Source: CBDCFV01 sp965203835
Lineage (GTDB): Bacteria > Chloroflexota > Dehalococcoidia > Lucifugimonadales > UBA3495
Reading direction: 5' to 3'
Length of the DNA stretch: 64,000 bases
Assembly (NCBI GenBank): GCA_965203835.1
Contig: OZ241919.1
Location: forward strand, 1,674,001-1,738,000
Positions 51,949-60,340 of this stretch are shown here, in pieces. The translations under genes were made by a program, and so were the position numbers. Under the pieces are notes generated by a model that was not told the origin of the DNA, did no database searches, and worked only from the letters and a program-made list of their open reading frames with translations. How positions within the stretch are numbered: the stretch's first letter is position 1; the number at the start of each line of letters is the position of its first letter.

Positions 51949-52313
51949 TACCACCAACCAGTTTGGACCACTTCACCTTGATCTGTTAATGGGACGCGTA
52001 ATAGATCTGTTGATGACGTAGTTTCATTAGGTATTAGGATCTGCCAATCCCCGTTTTCATAGTCTCCAACAATGAACGCCTTCAACCATTTTTCAGTTAT
52101 ATTTACGGAGTAGTCTGGCATCCAACCATGATATCCCCTGCCGCCTAAGACGAATGTTACTGTTGCTTCGTTTGAGAACCAAGTACTAGGTTTGGCCTTT
52201 TCAAGTTTGATCTTAGCCCCTTCAGCACATTCCCGTTTCGTTGGCCAGTCCCATTCAGACTTTTCGGTGTTCATGTTAGCATTCCCTGATAAAGTGTTGA
52301 TGATAGTAACCAT
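51948..52313 (-). CDS. Unknown protein coupled to the dCTP deaminase-like gene (121 aa)
   Basis: ATG 52313 has GGAG five bases upstream; a second ATG (52274) also has AGGGA before it. No membrane segment. The sequence is mixed charge with aromatic residues (WFSNEATVTFVLGGRGYH near 45-62, and a C-terminal strand region) that suggest a small beta-rich fold. No family recognised. TAATG overlap links it to the deaminase-like gene downstream, and both share low GC, so they probably arrived together. Confidence 0.55.
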   Translation of the reverse strand: MVTIINTLSGNANMNTEKSEWDWPTKRECAEGAKIKLEKAKPSTWFSNEATVTFVLGGRGYHGWMPDYSVNITEKWLKAFIVGDYENGDWQILIPNETTSSTDLLRVPLTDQGEVVQTGWW

Positions 52314-52431
52314 AGGGTCTCCAGTCCGTCAATCGAACAGCGTCAGCCCCCACGCAACTTGACCGCGTCAAACACTCACCCTATATTTCTCTCCGACAGG
52401 CCCGTGTGACCCAAGGGACCAGGAGCAATGT

Positions 52432-53166
52432 GTGACCCAGTTCTTGGCTGCTATACTTCATCGGACCTTCGGCGCCTTTCGTGACCTCGCGCCCATCATT
52501 GGCGTTATCGCCTTCTTCCAGATTGTGGTCCTCCAGCAGCCCTTTCCGAATCTCGGAAACGTCATCGTCGGGCTGCTGTGTGTTGTAGTAGGGCTGGCCC
52601 TCTTCATTCAAGGACTGGAAAGCGGTCTCTTCCCTCTCGGTGACGCCCTCGCTCAGGGCCTCGCGCGCCGGGGCAGCGTCCTCATACTGCTGGCCTTCGC
52701 CTTCTGCTTGGGGTTCGGCACCACCGTAGCCGAACCCGCCCTGATTGCCGTCGCCGACGAAGCGGGCAAGGTGGCGGCGGAAGCCGGTTTCATCCCCTCA
52801 AGCGATGAGGCGCGCAGTTCATACGCCTTCCAACTGCGCATGGTGGTAGCCTTCTCCGTCGGCGCGGCCATCGTCCTGGGGGTGTTCCGCATCCTCAAAG
52901 GGTGGCCTATCCATCGCCTGATTATCGGGGGTTACCTGCTGGTGACGGCAATGACCTTTTTTGCCCCGGAGGAGATCATCGGCGTGGCCTACGACTCAGG
53001 CGGCGTCACCACCAGCACCATCACGGTGCCGCTGGTCACCGCCCTGGGCGTCGGGTTGGCTACTTCCATCCGAGGCCGCAACCCAATGGTTGACGGCTTC
53101 GGGCTTATCGCCTTCGCCAGCCTGACGCCGATGATCTGCGTCATGGGATACGGGATGGTGGTCTGA
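52432..53166 (+). CDS. DUF1538 membrane protein, subunit 1 of a four-gene cassette
   Basis: 244 residues from GTG, AGGAG six bases upstream; about six membrane helices. GFGTTVAEPALIAVADEA near 98 and AYDSGGVTTSTITVPLVT near 187 are the DUF1538 signatures, followed by ALGVGLATSIRGRNPMVDGF. Two such proteins (UmpA and UmpB) from Halomonas have been reported, as I recall, to act together as a Na+/H+ antiporter. The stop overlaps the start of the second DUF1538 gene (TGATG). Confidence 0.85.
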   Translation: MTQFLAAILHRTFGAFRDLAPIIGVIAFFQIVVLQQPFPNLGNVIVGLLCVVVGLALFIQGLESGLFPLGDALAQGLARRGSVLILLAFAFCLGFGTTVAEPALIAVADEAGKVAAEAGFIPSSDEARSSYAFQLRMVVAFSVGAAIVLGVFRILKGWPIHRLIIGGYLLVTAMTFFAPEEIIGVAYDSGGVTTSTITVPLVTALGVGLATSIRGRNPMVDGFGLIAFASLTPMICVMGYGMVV

Positions 53167-53990
53167 TGGTTCAATTCCTGAACACCATCGTCTCTACTGT
53201 CCTGGCAACCCTCCTGGACGTTGCCCCTATCGTCGCCGTCCTTGTCTTCTTTCAGGTGGCGGTGCTCCGGCGCAGCCTGCCCAACCTGCGCCGTATCGTG
53301 ACCGGGTCGATCTTCGTGCTGTTCGGGCTGGCCCTGTTTCTCATCGGCTTGGAGGAGGCCCTCTTTCCCATCGGCGAGACCATGGCCCGCCAGCTCACTT
53401 CGGCCGAGACCATCGGGGCGGAGAGATTAGCCGACGGTGTCGACTGGACCGACTACCTACTGGTCTACGCCTTCGCCGCCGCCATCGGCTTTGCGACTAC
53501 GGTGGCCGAGCCGTCCCTCATCGCCGTGGCCATCAAGGCCCAGGAGGTATCGGGCGGCTCGGTCAGCGCTTGGGGACTGCGAATAGCCGTCGCCGTGGGA
53601 GTCGCCATCGGCGTGTCGCTGGGCTGCTTCCGCATCGTTACCGGCACTCCGTTGCCCTGGTACATCATTGCGGCCTACATCGTTGTCATAATCCAGACCT
53701 TCCGGGCCAGCCGAACCATCATCCCCTTAGCCTACGACAGCGGGGGCGTCACCACTTCGACCGTCACCGTCCCTGTGGTCGCCGCCCTTGGCTTGGGTCT
53801 GGCCGCCAGCGTCCCGGGCCGCAGTCCTCTTATAGACGGGTTCGGGCTCATCGCCTTTGCCAGCGTCTTTCCCATTATGACCGTGCTGGGCTATGCCATC
53901 ATCGCGTCCTTGATAAACAACCGGCGCAACCCCAAGAATCCCGAGGAGGTGGAGCGTGAAACTGTCTCTGATCGTCGCCCTGGTCAATGA
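53166..53990 (+). CDS. DUF1538 membrane protein, subunit 2 of the cassette
   Basis: 274 residues; same signatures as subunit 1: GFATTVAEPSLIAVAIKA near 108 and AYDSGGVTTSTVTVPVV near 191, then LGLGLAASVPGRSPLIDGFG. It starts at ATG 53166, one base inside the first subunit's stop. Its last 11 codons overlap the PII-like gene. Together they would form a two-subunit transporter. Confidence 0.85.
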   Translation: MVQFLNTIVSTVLATLLDVAPIVAVLVFFQVAVLRRSLPNLRRIVTGSIFVLFGLALFLIGLEEALFPIGETMARQLTSAETIGAERLADGVDWTDYLLVYAFAAAIGFATTVAEPSLIAVAIKAQEVSGGSVSAWGLRIAVAVGVAIGVSLGCFRIVTGTPLPWYIIAAYIVVIIQTFRASRTIIPLAYDSGGVTTSTVTVPVVAALGLGLAASVPGRSPLIDGFGLIAFASVFPIMTVLGYAIIASLINNRRNPKNPEEVERETVSDRRPGQ

Positions 53991-54306
53991 TTCCAACACC
54001 GACGTCGTGATTGACGCCGCCCGGGCCGGCGGAGCCACGGGGGCCACAGTGATCACCAACGTGCGCGGCGAAGGTCTGAGGAAAGGGAGGACTTTCTTTG
54101 GCCTGGACCTGGCCGCCAAGCGTGACGTTGTTCTGTTTCTGGTTGCCGAGACCCGTGCCCGCGACATCCTGGAGCGCATCCGCGACGCTGCTCACGTCGA
54201 ATCGGAGCATGGCGCCGGAATTGCCTTTCAATTGTCCATAGAGGACGCCGTCGGCCTCAACACTCAATTACCCGTATTACGGGAAGAACTGGAATACGAG
54301 ATATGA
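53956..54306 (+). CDS. PII-like regulatory protein
   Basis: 116 residues from GTG with a perfect AGGAGGT five bases upstream. LSLIVALVNDSNTDVVIDAARAGGATGATVI is arranged as the first PII strand-helix-strand; NVRGEGLRKGRTFFGLDLA (35-52) is at the T-loop position; RDVVLFLVAETRARDIL is the third strand and next helix. PII-like proteins bind nucleotides and regulate transporters. The coupling to the two DUF1538 genes implies it gates the transporter. The 35-base overlap with the DUF1538 gene and the strong site support expression. Confidence 0.75.
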   Translation: MKLSLIVALVNDSNTDVVIDAARAGGATGATVITNVRGEGLRKGRTFFGLDLAAKRDVVLFLVAETRARDILERIRDAAHVESEHGAGIAFQLSIEDAVGLNTQLPVLREELEYEI

Positions 54307-54704
54307 GCGAAAGAAGACCCGTCCGGGTCAGTGACGTCATGGTCACCAACCTTCATGCCATTGACGGCCTCGCCACCGTGGCTGAGGCCATGGCCGCCAT
54401 GAAGCAACACCAAGTCAGTTCTTTGGCCGTCAACCGGCGTTACCAGGACGATGAACTGGGACTCGTAACGGTCAGGGACATCGCACGGGAAGTGATCGCC
54501 AGGAACCGCGCACCCGAGCGCGTGAACATCTACGAGATCATGTCCAAGCCGGTCTTGACCGTGCCGACTGAGATGCTTGCCCGCTACGCCGTTCGACTGC
54601 TGGTCCGCTTCTCCATCTCCCGCGCCCTGGTCGTGGACCATGACCGCAACCCCTTGGGCATGGTAACCATCCGCGACCTCGTTATCGGCCTGACGCCGGG
54701 ATAA
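54303..54704 (+). CDS. CBS domain-pair protein
   Basis: 133 residues. Two CBS motifs: residues about 8-70 (VSDVMVTNLHAIDGLATVAE) and 77-130 (YEIMSKPVLTVPTEMLARYAV, ending ALVVDHDRNPLGMVTIRDLV). CBS pairs bind adenine nucleotides and regulate partner proteins. ATGA overlap with the PII-like gene. It completes the four-gene cassette. Confidence 0.85.
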   Translation: MSERRPVRVSDVMVTNLHAIDGLATVAEAMAAMKQHQVSSLAVNRRYQDDELGLVTVRDIAREVIARNRAPERVNIYEIMSKPVLTVPTEMLARYAVRLLVRFSISRALVVDHDRNPLGMVTIRDLVIGLTPG

Positions 54705-54784
54705 CGTTGGCTTATCAAAGCCTCTCAAAGGGCATTTGGTTGCCCAGTCCTATATAAATCGTCAATAAGGAGGGTGTTCTTAAG

Positions 54785-54973
54785 GTGAATAACGAAGAAT
54801 TCCTGAAGCTCTTGGACGAAGCCCTGACCCGGTGGGAGATAGCAGTTATAGAATCATCCCTAGCCCCCACGACAAAGGCGACTTATCTTCAGCACACGGA
54901 CCGGTTCGTCGAATGGCTCAAGGGTAGGTATATCCTTCCCAAAGGGGGTGAGTGGCCGGGGGATAGCAATTAA
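54785..54973 (+). CDS. Short protein resembling an integrase core-binding domain (62 aa)
   Basis: GTG start with GGAGG eleven bases upstream. The segment SLAPTTKATYLQHTDRFVEW (25-44) has the pattern of the SAM-like core-binding domain of tyrosine recombinases, followed by LKGRY. The catalytic domain is absent and there is no continuation in another frame that I can find, so it is either a remnant or a small stand-alone DNA-binding protein. A terminator follows at 55005. Confidence 0.5.
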   Translation: MNNEEFLKLLDEALTRWEIAVIESSLAPTTKATYLQHTDRFVEWLKGRYILPKGGEWPGDSN

Positions 54974-55004
54974 ATCAAATAGGAACTGATACCGAGAAAC
55001 CACG

Positions 55005-55038
55005 GAGGCCCGGTTGATGAACCGGGGCCTCTTCTTTG
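55005..55038 (+). terminator. Intrinsic terminator after the 62-residue ORF
   Basis: Stem GAGGCCCGGTT / AACCGGGGCCTC with a four-base loop and one extra base, followed by TTCTTTG. It would end plus-strand transcription of the cassette region. Confidence 0.8.
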
Positions 55039-55083
55039 TTCGTTGCCATGTCGATATAGTTCCCAGACGAAACGCTACCAACC

Positions 55084-55845
55084 TCACCCCAGTATCTGCG
55101 ACAAAAACTCCTTGGTGCGCTCCTGTTGCGGGTTGTTGAAGAAGTCCCGCGGGCTGGCGTCCTCGATGATTACACCCTCGTCGAACATCAGCATCCGGTC
55201 GGCCACTTCCCGGGCGAACCCCATCTCGTGAGTCACCACCAGCATCGTCATTCCTGAGTCCGCCAGCTCCCGCATCACGTCCAGGACCTCTTTGATCATC
55301 TCCGGGTCCAATGCCGACGTGGGTTCGTCGAACAGCATTATCTTGGGCTGCATCGCCAGCGCCCTGGCGATCGCCACCCGTTGCTGCTGCCCGCCGGATA
55401 GTTCCGCAGGATATTTCTGCGCCTGCTCCGGAATGCCCACCCGCGTCAGCAGTTCTTCGGCCACCTCCATGGCCTGCGCCCGGGGCCACTTCCGCACCTT
55501 CATCGGCGCAAGGGTGATGTTCTGCATCACCGTCAGGTGGGGAAACAGGTTGAATGACTGGAACACCATCCCAACCTCTCTGCGGATGACGTCTATGTTG
55601 CGGACGTCGTTGGTGAGCGCCACGTCATCGACGATTATCTCGCCCCTCTGGTGCTCCTCCAAGCGGTTGATGGTCCGGATGAAGGTCGACTTCCCGGACC
55701 CGGAAGGCCCCAGGATGGCTACTTTTTCGCTGCGGCGCACCGACGTGGTGATACCCCTGAGGACGTGAAAATCGCCGAACCACTTGTGCACGTCCCGGCA
55801 GATAATGATTTCCTCAGGTTCCCTGGTCCCCTCGTCTAGCGCCAC
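55084..55845 (-). CDS. aapP: Polar amino acid ABC transporter ATPase
   Basis: 253 residues from GTG 55845, five bases after AAGGAGG; an ATG 42 bases further up only adds residues encoded by a repeat half-copy. Walker A GPSGSGKSTFI near 45, Q-loop FQSFNLFPH, signature LSGGQQQRVAIARAL near 141 and Walker B IMLFDEPTSALDP near 162, then the switch THEMGFA. Closest in type to AapP/GlnQ. Last gene of the transporter operon. Confidence 0.93.
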   Translation of the reverse strand: MALDEGTREPEEIIICRDVHKWFGDFHVLRGITTSVRRSEKVAILGPSGSGKSTFIRTINRLEEHQRGEIIVDDVALTNDVRNIDVIRREVGMVFQSFNLFPHLTVMQNITLAPMKVRKWPRAQAMEVAEELLTRVGIPEQAQKYPAELSGGQQQRVAIARALAMQPKIMLFDEPTSALDPEMIKEVLDVMRELADSGMTMLVVTHEMGFAREVADRMLMFDEGVIIEDASPRDFFNNPQQERTKEFLSQILG

Positions 55846-55934
55846 GGTGGCCTCCTTTTTCTCATCGCTCCCGCGAAGGAACGTCACCCCCGCGCGGGAC
55901 TGTCACTCCCCTTCTCTACCCGTTTCTCTACCTG

Positions 55935-55983
55935 TCGTTCCAGTGCAGAGCCTGCCCTCGCGAAGGCGGGGCCGGGAATCCAC
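55935..55983. repeat. Palindromic repeat, long-loop variant
   Basis: Degenerate left arm, loop with GCAGAGCCTGCCCTCGCG and right arm GGGAATCCAC, lying between the two ABC genes. Confidence 0.65.
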
Positions 55984-55999
55984 AACCCTCGATCAACGC

Positions 56000-57250
56000 C
56001 TACCTAATCCCCACGCCCATGACGCGCTCGATGTGCCTGCTGACGTAGGACATGGTGTAGGTGAATATCCAGAATACCAACGCCAGGAAAATGAACAGCT
56101 CCTGCGCGCTTTTGATGAACTCCACGTTTCCTTGAATGAACGCCCGGCTGATCTCCACCACGTCCAGCATCCCGATGATGTACACCAGGCTGGTGTCCTT
56201 GAACAGGGCGATGAACTGGCCCACTATCGCCGGTATGACGTTGCGGATGGCCTGAGGCAGCGAGATGAACAAGGTGGTCTGCCAGCCGGGCAGCCCCAGC
56301 GACCGGGCCGCCTCCGCCTGCCCCGGATTCAGCGCCTGCAATCCGCCACGCACATTCTCGGCCATGTAGGCGGCGCTGAACAGCGTGATAACAATACCGG
56401 CCCGCAACAGCGAGTTGATCGGAAAACCCTCAGGGAATGCCAGCGGCACCAGCACCTGCGACATGAACAGCAGCGTGATCAGCGGTACGCCCCGGAACAC
56501 TTCGATGAAGACCACACACAGCAGCTTCACAACCGGCAGGTTGCTGCGCCGCCCCAATGCCAGCGCGATGCCCAAGGGAAGGCTCAGCACGATGCCCGCC
56601 ACCGCCAGCAGCAGGTTCAGCATCAACCCGCCCCAGTAAATCACCGACACGGGCTGCAGGCCCGGTACCCCCGGGATCCCCCGCAACAGCACCAGCGTCA
56701 GCAGGAACACCACGACCCCTGTTATGACGACACCCCGCCCCGTGCCCAGCGAAGTGTAGCGGCCCACAGCCCACCCAACCATGAGCGCCAGGGGGTTGGC
56801 CAGCAGCAGCAAGCGAACGTCCCAGCCCATGGTGTCGAGGCTGTAGGGCAGGAAGGCCAGCAGCGCCAGCACCGCGGCCACTGCCACGACGATCCGCATG
56901 ATGAACCGGCCTCCGTTGAATCCCCAGCCCATTCCCAAGAGCGCCGTCACCAGCAGCAACGCTGCTTGGGGACGCCAGAAGCAGTTCTGCCCCGGACAGG
57001 CCGCTTCGGTGTTGTACTGGCCGATTATCATCCGCCCGCCCAGTGTGGAGATCACCCTCCAATCGGCGTCCAGGAAAATCCACTTGAGTCCGAACCACAG
57101 GACCAGCACGATGACGATTGCGGACAGGACGGTCAGCACGCCGTTATACCAGTTCCCGAACAGGTTGGCGTGCACCCACCCGATCATGCCCGTCTCGCTC
57201 CGCGGAGGCGGCAGGCGAAGAGGCGTTTGGCGTTCAACATCGGCGGCCAA
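56000..57250 (-). CDS. aapM: Polar amino acid ABC transporter permease, AapM type
   Basis: 416 residues from TTG, GGGAGG eight bases upstream. Nine or more membrane helices; the EAA-type loop (LNPGQAEAARSLGLPGWQTT near 311) is the ATPase contact of polar amino acid permeases. The N-terminal half is the extra hydrophobic region found in AapM. Starts five bases after aapQ ends. Confidence 0.9.
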   Translation of the reverse strand: MAADVERQTPLRLPPPRSETGMIGWVHANLFGNWYNGVLTVLSAIVIVLVLWFGLKWIFLDADWRVISTLGGRMIIGQYNTEAACPGQNCFWRPQAALLLVTALLGMGWGFNGGRFIMRIVVAVAAVLALLAFLPYSLDTMGWDVRLLLLANPLALMVGWAVGRYTSLGTGRGVVITGVVVFLLTLVLLRGIPGVPGLQPVSVIYWGGLMLNLLLAVAGIVLSLPLGIALALGRRSNLPVVKLLCVVFIEVFRGVPLITLLFMSQVLVPLAFPEGFPINSLLRAGIVITLFSAAYMAENVRGGLQALNPGQAEAARSLGLPGWQTTLFISLPQAIRNVIPAIVGQFIALFKDTSLVYIIGMLDVVEISRAFIQGNVEFIKSAQELFIFLALVFWIFTYTMSYVSRHIERVMGVGIR

Positions 57251-57254
57251 GCTT

Positions 57255-58460
57255 CTACCCTCCCGTGAACCGGATGTGACGGTTGTACAGGTTCCCGATC
57301 AGCGAGTAGGTCAGGCTCATCGCCAAGTACGCTGCCATGATCAGGATGAAAATCGACACCGCCGGGGCTGTCTGCGTCATCGTCTTGGCCACGTTGGTAA
57401 GATCGGAGTACCCGATGGCCCCCGCCAAGCTGCTGTTCTTGGTCAGGTTCAGGTACTGGCTGATAAGAGGCGGTATGATGACCCGCAACGCTTGGGGAAA
57501 AGTCACCTGCCGCAGCGTCTCCATGGGGCCAAGGGCCAGGGCCCGGGCCGCCTCCACCTGTCCCCGGTTCACCGATGCAAGCCCGGCCCTCACGATCTCG
57601 GCAATGAAGGACGACGTGTATATCACCAGCCCGGCCAGCAGCGCAATCAACCCGCCCGGCAGTGTCAGGCCCCCGGCGATCCTCCCGAACGTTCCATGCG
57701 GCTCCGGGTGAGAAACGTGGAAAGGCGCGCTGCCGTACCCGGCTCCCACCGCCAGCCACGCAATCACTCCAACTATCACCGCCAAGGCAATCCCCGTCAC
57801 CACGGGATAGGATGCCTTTCCCGTCTCCGTCTCCCGCCGCGTCAGAGCCTTGTGCGCCATCACCCCCGCGACTATCCCCGCCAAGGCCAGCCCTACCCAT
57901 ACCGCCGCGCCGGCGACGCCGGCCGCGGACGGGAAAGGCACGGATATGCCCGCGTTGTTGATGTACAACTCCCCCCCGACCACGTACCCTTTACGCACCG
58001 GCGGCAGCGCCAGGATGATGTAGAACCAGAAGAACAACTGCACCAGCAGCGGCACGTTGCGGAAGAACTCCACGTACACCAGCGCCGCCTTGGACACCAG
58101 CCAGTTCCCCGACAACCGCGCCACTCCCACTAGGATGCCCAGCGCCGTCGCCAGGATGACCCCTACCACCGAAACGACCAGCGTGTTGACCACCGCCACC
58201 CAGAAGGCGTACAGGAACGTATTCGAGGACTCGTAGGGGATGAAGTGTGAGCCGATAGGGGTCTGGTAGGCCCGGTCCAGGAAGCCGAACCCGTGGGGTA
58301 TATCCCGCTCCTGCACCGCCCCCACGATGTTCGAAAAGAACCAGCCGACCAGCACCACCACGAGGATGCCGGACACGACCTGGGACACCCACTGGATGAT
58401 CTTGGCGTGCCGCCAGACGGGGATACCGTTGTAGCTCAGGTAACGGGACAGTTCCGTCAT
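57255..58460 (-). CDS. aapQ: Polar amino acid ABC transporter permease, AapQ type
   Basis: 401 residues with about eight membrane helices and the EAA-type loop ASVNRGQVEAARALALGP near 292. The two halves of the extra periplasmic domain are as in AapQ. It forms the transmembrane channel with AapM. The start lies in the gap after the terminator at 58528-58562, and the ATG has a weak binding site. Confidence 0.9.
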   Translation of the reverse strand: MTELSRYLSYNGIPVWRHAKIIQWVSQVVSGILVVVLVGWFFSNIVGAVQERDIPHGFGFLDRAYQTPIGSHFIPYESSNTFLYAFWVAVVNTLVVSVVGVILATALGILVGVARLSGNWLVSKAALVYVEFFRNVPLLVQLFFWFYIILALPPVRKGYVVGGELYINNAGISVPFPSAAGVAGAAVWVGLALAGIVAGVMAHKALTRRETETGKASYPVVTGIALAVIVGVIAWLAVGAGYGSAPFHVSHPEPHGTFGRIAGGLTLPGGLIALLAGLVIYTSSFIAEIVRAGLASVNRGQVEAARALALGPMETLRQVTFPQALRVIIPPLISQYLNLTKNSSLAGAIGYSDLTNVAKTMTQTAPAVSIFILIMAAYLAMSLTYSLIGNLYNRHIRFTGG

Positions 58461-58527
58461 CGCTTACCAGGGTCCGCTGAGAATTGAAACGCCAGAAGTG
58501 AGTTTAATGCCCCATTGGACGGAATGC

Positions 58528-58562
58528 AAAAAAGAGAGGCGGCCCGTGCAAGGCCGCCCCTC
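58528..58562 (-). terminator. Terminator between aapJ and aapQ
   Basis: Minus-strand hairpin with stem GAGGGGCGGCC-type / GGCCGCCTC (one bulge) followed by six Us. It would cut most transcripts after aapJ, with read-through feeding the permeases, a common way to make more binding protein. Confidence 0.75.
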
Positions 58563-58576
58563 GTACATCCCTCTTC

Positions 58577-58648
58577 GTCATTCCCGCGAAGCCTGCCCCC
58601 GGCCTGGATTCCCGCCTTCGCGGGAATGACGGGGGGAGCGGGAATCCC
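58577..58648. repeat. Palindromic repeats downstream of aapJ
   Basis: A degraded copy (GTCATTCCCGCGAAGCCTGCC) followed by a perfect ATTCCCGCCTTCGCGGGAAT (58609-58628), in the aapJ-aapQ gap. Confidence 0.75.
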
Positions 58649-58652
58649 CGCG

Positions 58653-59894
58653 CTACCGCAACGGCGCGGCGTATATCTGCCCGCCCTTCGGGCAGTCCTG
58701 GCAGGGAGCGTTGGCCCACAGGGCGTTGCGGCCGTTCTCCCTCGGCAGGTTGATCCCGTCGGGGCCAAGGTTGCGAGCGTAAATCTCGCCGTAATTGCCC
58801 ACGGCGCTCAACACCCTCTGCGCCGCGCCGTTGTCCAAGCCAAGGCTCTCCTGGCCGTAGGAACCCTCGTGGCCCAGCAGCCGGTCCACCTTGGTGTCCC
58901 CGGTGGCCGAGGACGGCACGTTGTCGGAGGTGACGCCGTAGGCCTCGCCGTAGATCAGGATGGCCATCACCGTCTTCACTATGTCGAACCACTGGTCGTC
59001 CCCGCTGGGCACCACCGGCCCCAACGGCTCCTCCGAAATGGTCTCCGGCAGGATTACGTGATCGTCCCGGTTTGCCAGCGCCGTGCCCAGCGCCGCAAGC
59101 TGCGACCGGTCGTTGGTGAAAGCGTCGCACTGCTCGCTCTCGTAGGCCGCCACCACCGCGTCCGTGTCCTCGAAGGTCAGCGGCGACAGGTTGAGGTTGT
59201 TCTGGCTCGAGAAGTCCTGCAGGTTGAGCTCGGTCGTCGTACCCTGGGTTACGCACACCGACGCCCCCGTCAGGTCGTAGGCGCTGCCGACTCCCAGGTC
59301 CTTCCTCACCATGAAGCCCTGGCCGTCGTAGAACATCGTCTGCGCATAGTTGCCCCACTGCGCGTCCCGCGACGTCGTCCACGTCACCGTCCGCACCAGC
59401 ATGTCAACCTCGCCCGACTGGATCGTCGGACCGCGCTCAGCGGCGGAGATCAACCGGATTTCGATGGCGTTCGGGTCGTCCAGCACCGCGGCGGCCAGCG
59501 CCCGGCACAGGTCTATGTCGAACCCCACGTTATTCCCCGCCTCATCCAGGAAGCCGTAGCCCGGAACGTCGTTACGGCTGGCGCAGATGACCTTCCCTCG
59601 TTCCTGCACCGTCTCCAGCCGGCCGCCCATCATCCCTTCGTCCTTGGGCATCGCGGCCATCCTTTCCTCGACCATCTTGTCGGCCATCTCCATGGCCATT
59701 TTCTCCACCATCGCCTCGTCCGGCGACGCCTCCATCTGTTCCATCTTTTCCTGGGCCATCTGCTCGGCCATGCCCTCGGCCATCTTCATGGCCTCTGCCT
59801 CGATCACCGCCGGGTCCGGCTCCGCCGTACAAGCGACCAGAGCCAATGAAAACACCAGTATTGCCGCCAAGGCAATATAAACCTTTCCTTTCAC
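58653..59894 (-). CDS. aapJ: Polar amino acid ABC transporter substrate-binding lipoprotein
   Basis: 413 residues from GTG. Signal peptide with lipobox (LALVAC, cleavage before Cys near 22). Residues about 28-95 are a Met/Glu-rich helix (EAEAMKMAEGMAEQMAQEK..., with more than 15 methionines), then the AapJ-type binding domain (GFDIDLCRALAAAVL near 135, DVDMLVRTVTWTTSRDAQWG-type near 165). The binding domain captures broad-range amino acids. The long Met-rich spacer between lipid anchor and domain is unusual. Confidence 0.9.
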   Translation of the reverse strand: MKGKVYIALAAILVFSLALVACTAEPDPAVIEAEAMKMAEGMAEQMAQEKMEQMEASPDEAMVEKMAMEMADKMVEERMAAMPKDEGMMGGRLETVQERGKVICASRNDVPGYGFLDEAGNNVGFDIDLCRALAAAVLDDPNAIEIRLISAAERGPTIQSGEVDMLVRTVTWTTSRDAQWGNYAQTMFYDGQGFMVRKDLGVGSAYDLTGASVCVTQGTTTELNLQDFSSQNNLNLSPLTFEDTDAVVAAYESEQCDAFTNDRSQLAALGTALANRDDHVILPETISEEPLGPVVPSGDDQWFDIVKTVMAILIYGEAYGVTSDNVPSSATGDTKVDRLLGHEGSYGQESLGLDNGAAQRVLSAVGNYGEIYARNLGPDGINLPRENGRNALWANAPCQDCPKGGQIYAAPLR

Positions 59895-59996
59895 TACCGT
59901 TCACCCTCCACTATTATTTTGCCTGTCCCTACGCTCAGGGACGCCCATCGGATTCAAGCCCGGCCTAGAAGGAACGGACTCAACCCATAATACGCG

Positions 59997-60026
59997 ATTT
60001 TATCGACGCTCCATCATACCTGTCAA
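59997..60026 (-). promoter_or_regulatory. aapJ: Promoter for aapJQMP
   Basis: TTGACA (60021-60026), an 18-base spacer and TAAAAT (59997-60002) on the minus strand. The leader would be about 95 bases. Confidence 0.7.
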
Positions 60027-60088
60027 TAATATTCCTGTGTCACCACAGGGCCTTTTCATTTACCGGGTTGGGCTGCACAGGTCCCGTC

Positions 60089-60260
60089 ATTCCCGCCTTC
60101 GCGGGAATCCATGTGGTCTCGCCACGAGAACATTGCCATAGGCTGGAAGTATGTGGATTCCCGCCTTCGCGGGAATGACGGGGGCAGGGGCGGGAATCCA
60201 CAGGCAGGGCAGGGGCGGGAATCCGGGACCGGGACGGGGCGGGAATGACGGGGGAAGGGG
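60089..60260. repeat. Palindromic repeats upstream of the aap operon
   Basis: Two perfect ATTCCCGCCTTCGCGGGAAT copies (60089-60108 and 60156-60175), followed by G-rich half-copies (GGGGCGGGAATCC repeated three times). No gene present. Confidence 0.8.
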
Positions 60261-60275
60261 CGGGAATCACTCACC

Positions 60276-60310
60276 AAAAAAAACCGGGGGCCTCTCATCA
60301 AGGCCCCCGG
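60276..60310 (-). terminator. Intrinsic terminator of the second stalked surface protein
   Basis: Minus-strand 10-bp stem CCGGGGGCCT / AGGCCCCCGG around CTCATCA, followed by eight Us. Nearly the same as at 10338-10375. Confidence 0.88.
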
Positions 60311-60340
60311 CGCATAATCCAGGTCATGTGCAAAGTAATC

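Noticed and set aside
55846..55887. Upstream ATG extension of aapP
   Set aside because: The added residues are encoded by a repeat half-copy, and the GTG at 55845 has a near-perfect AAGGAGG site.
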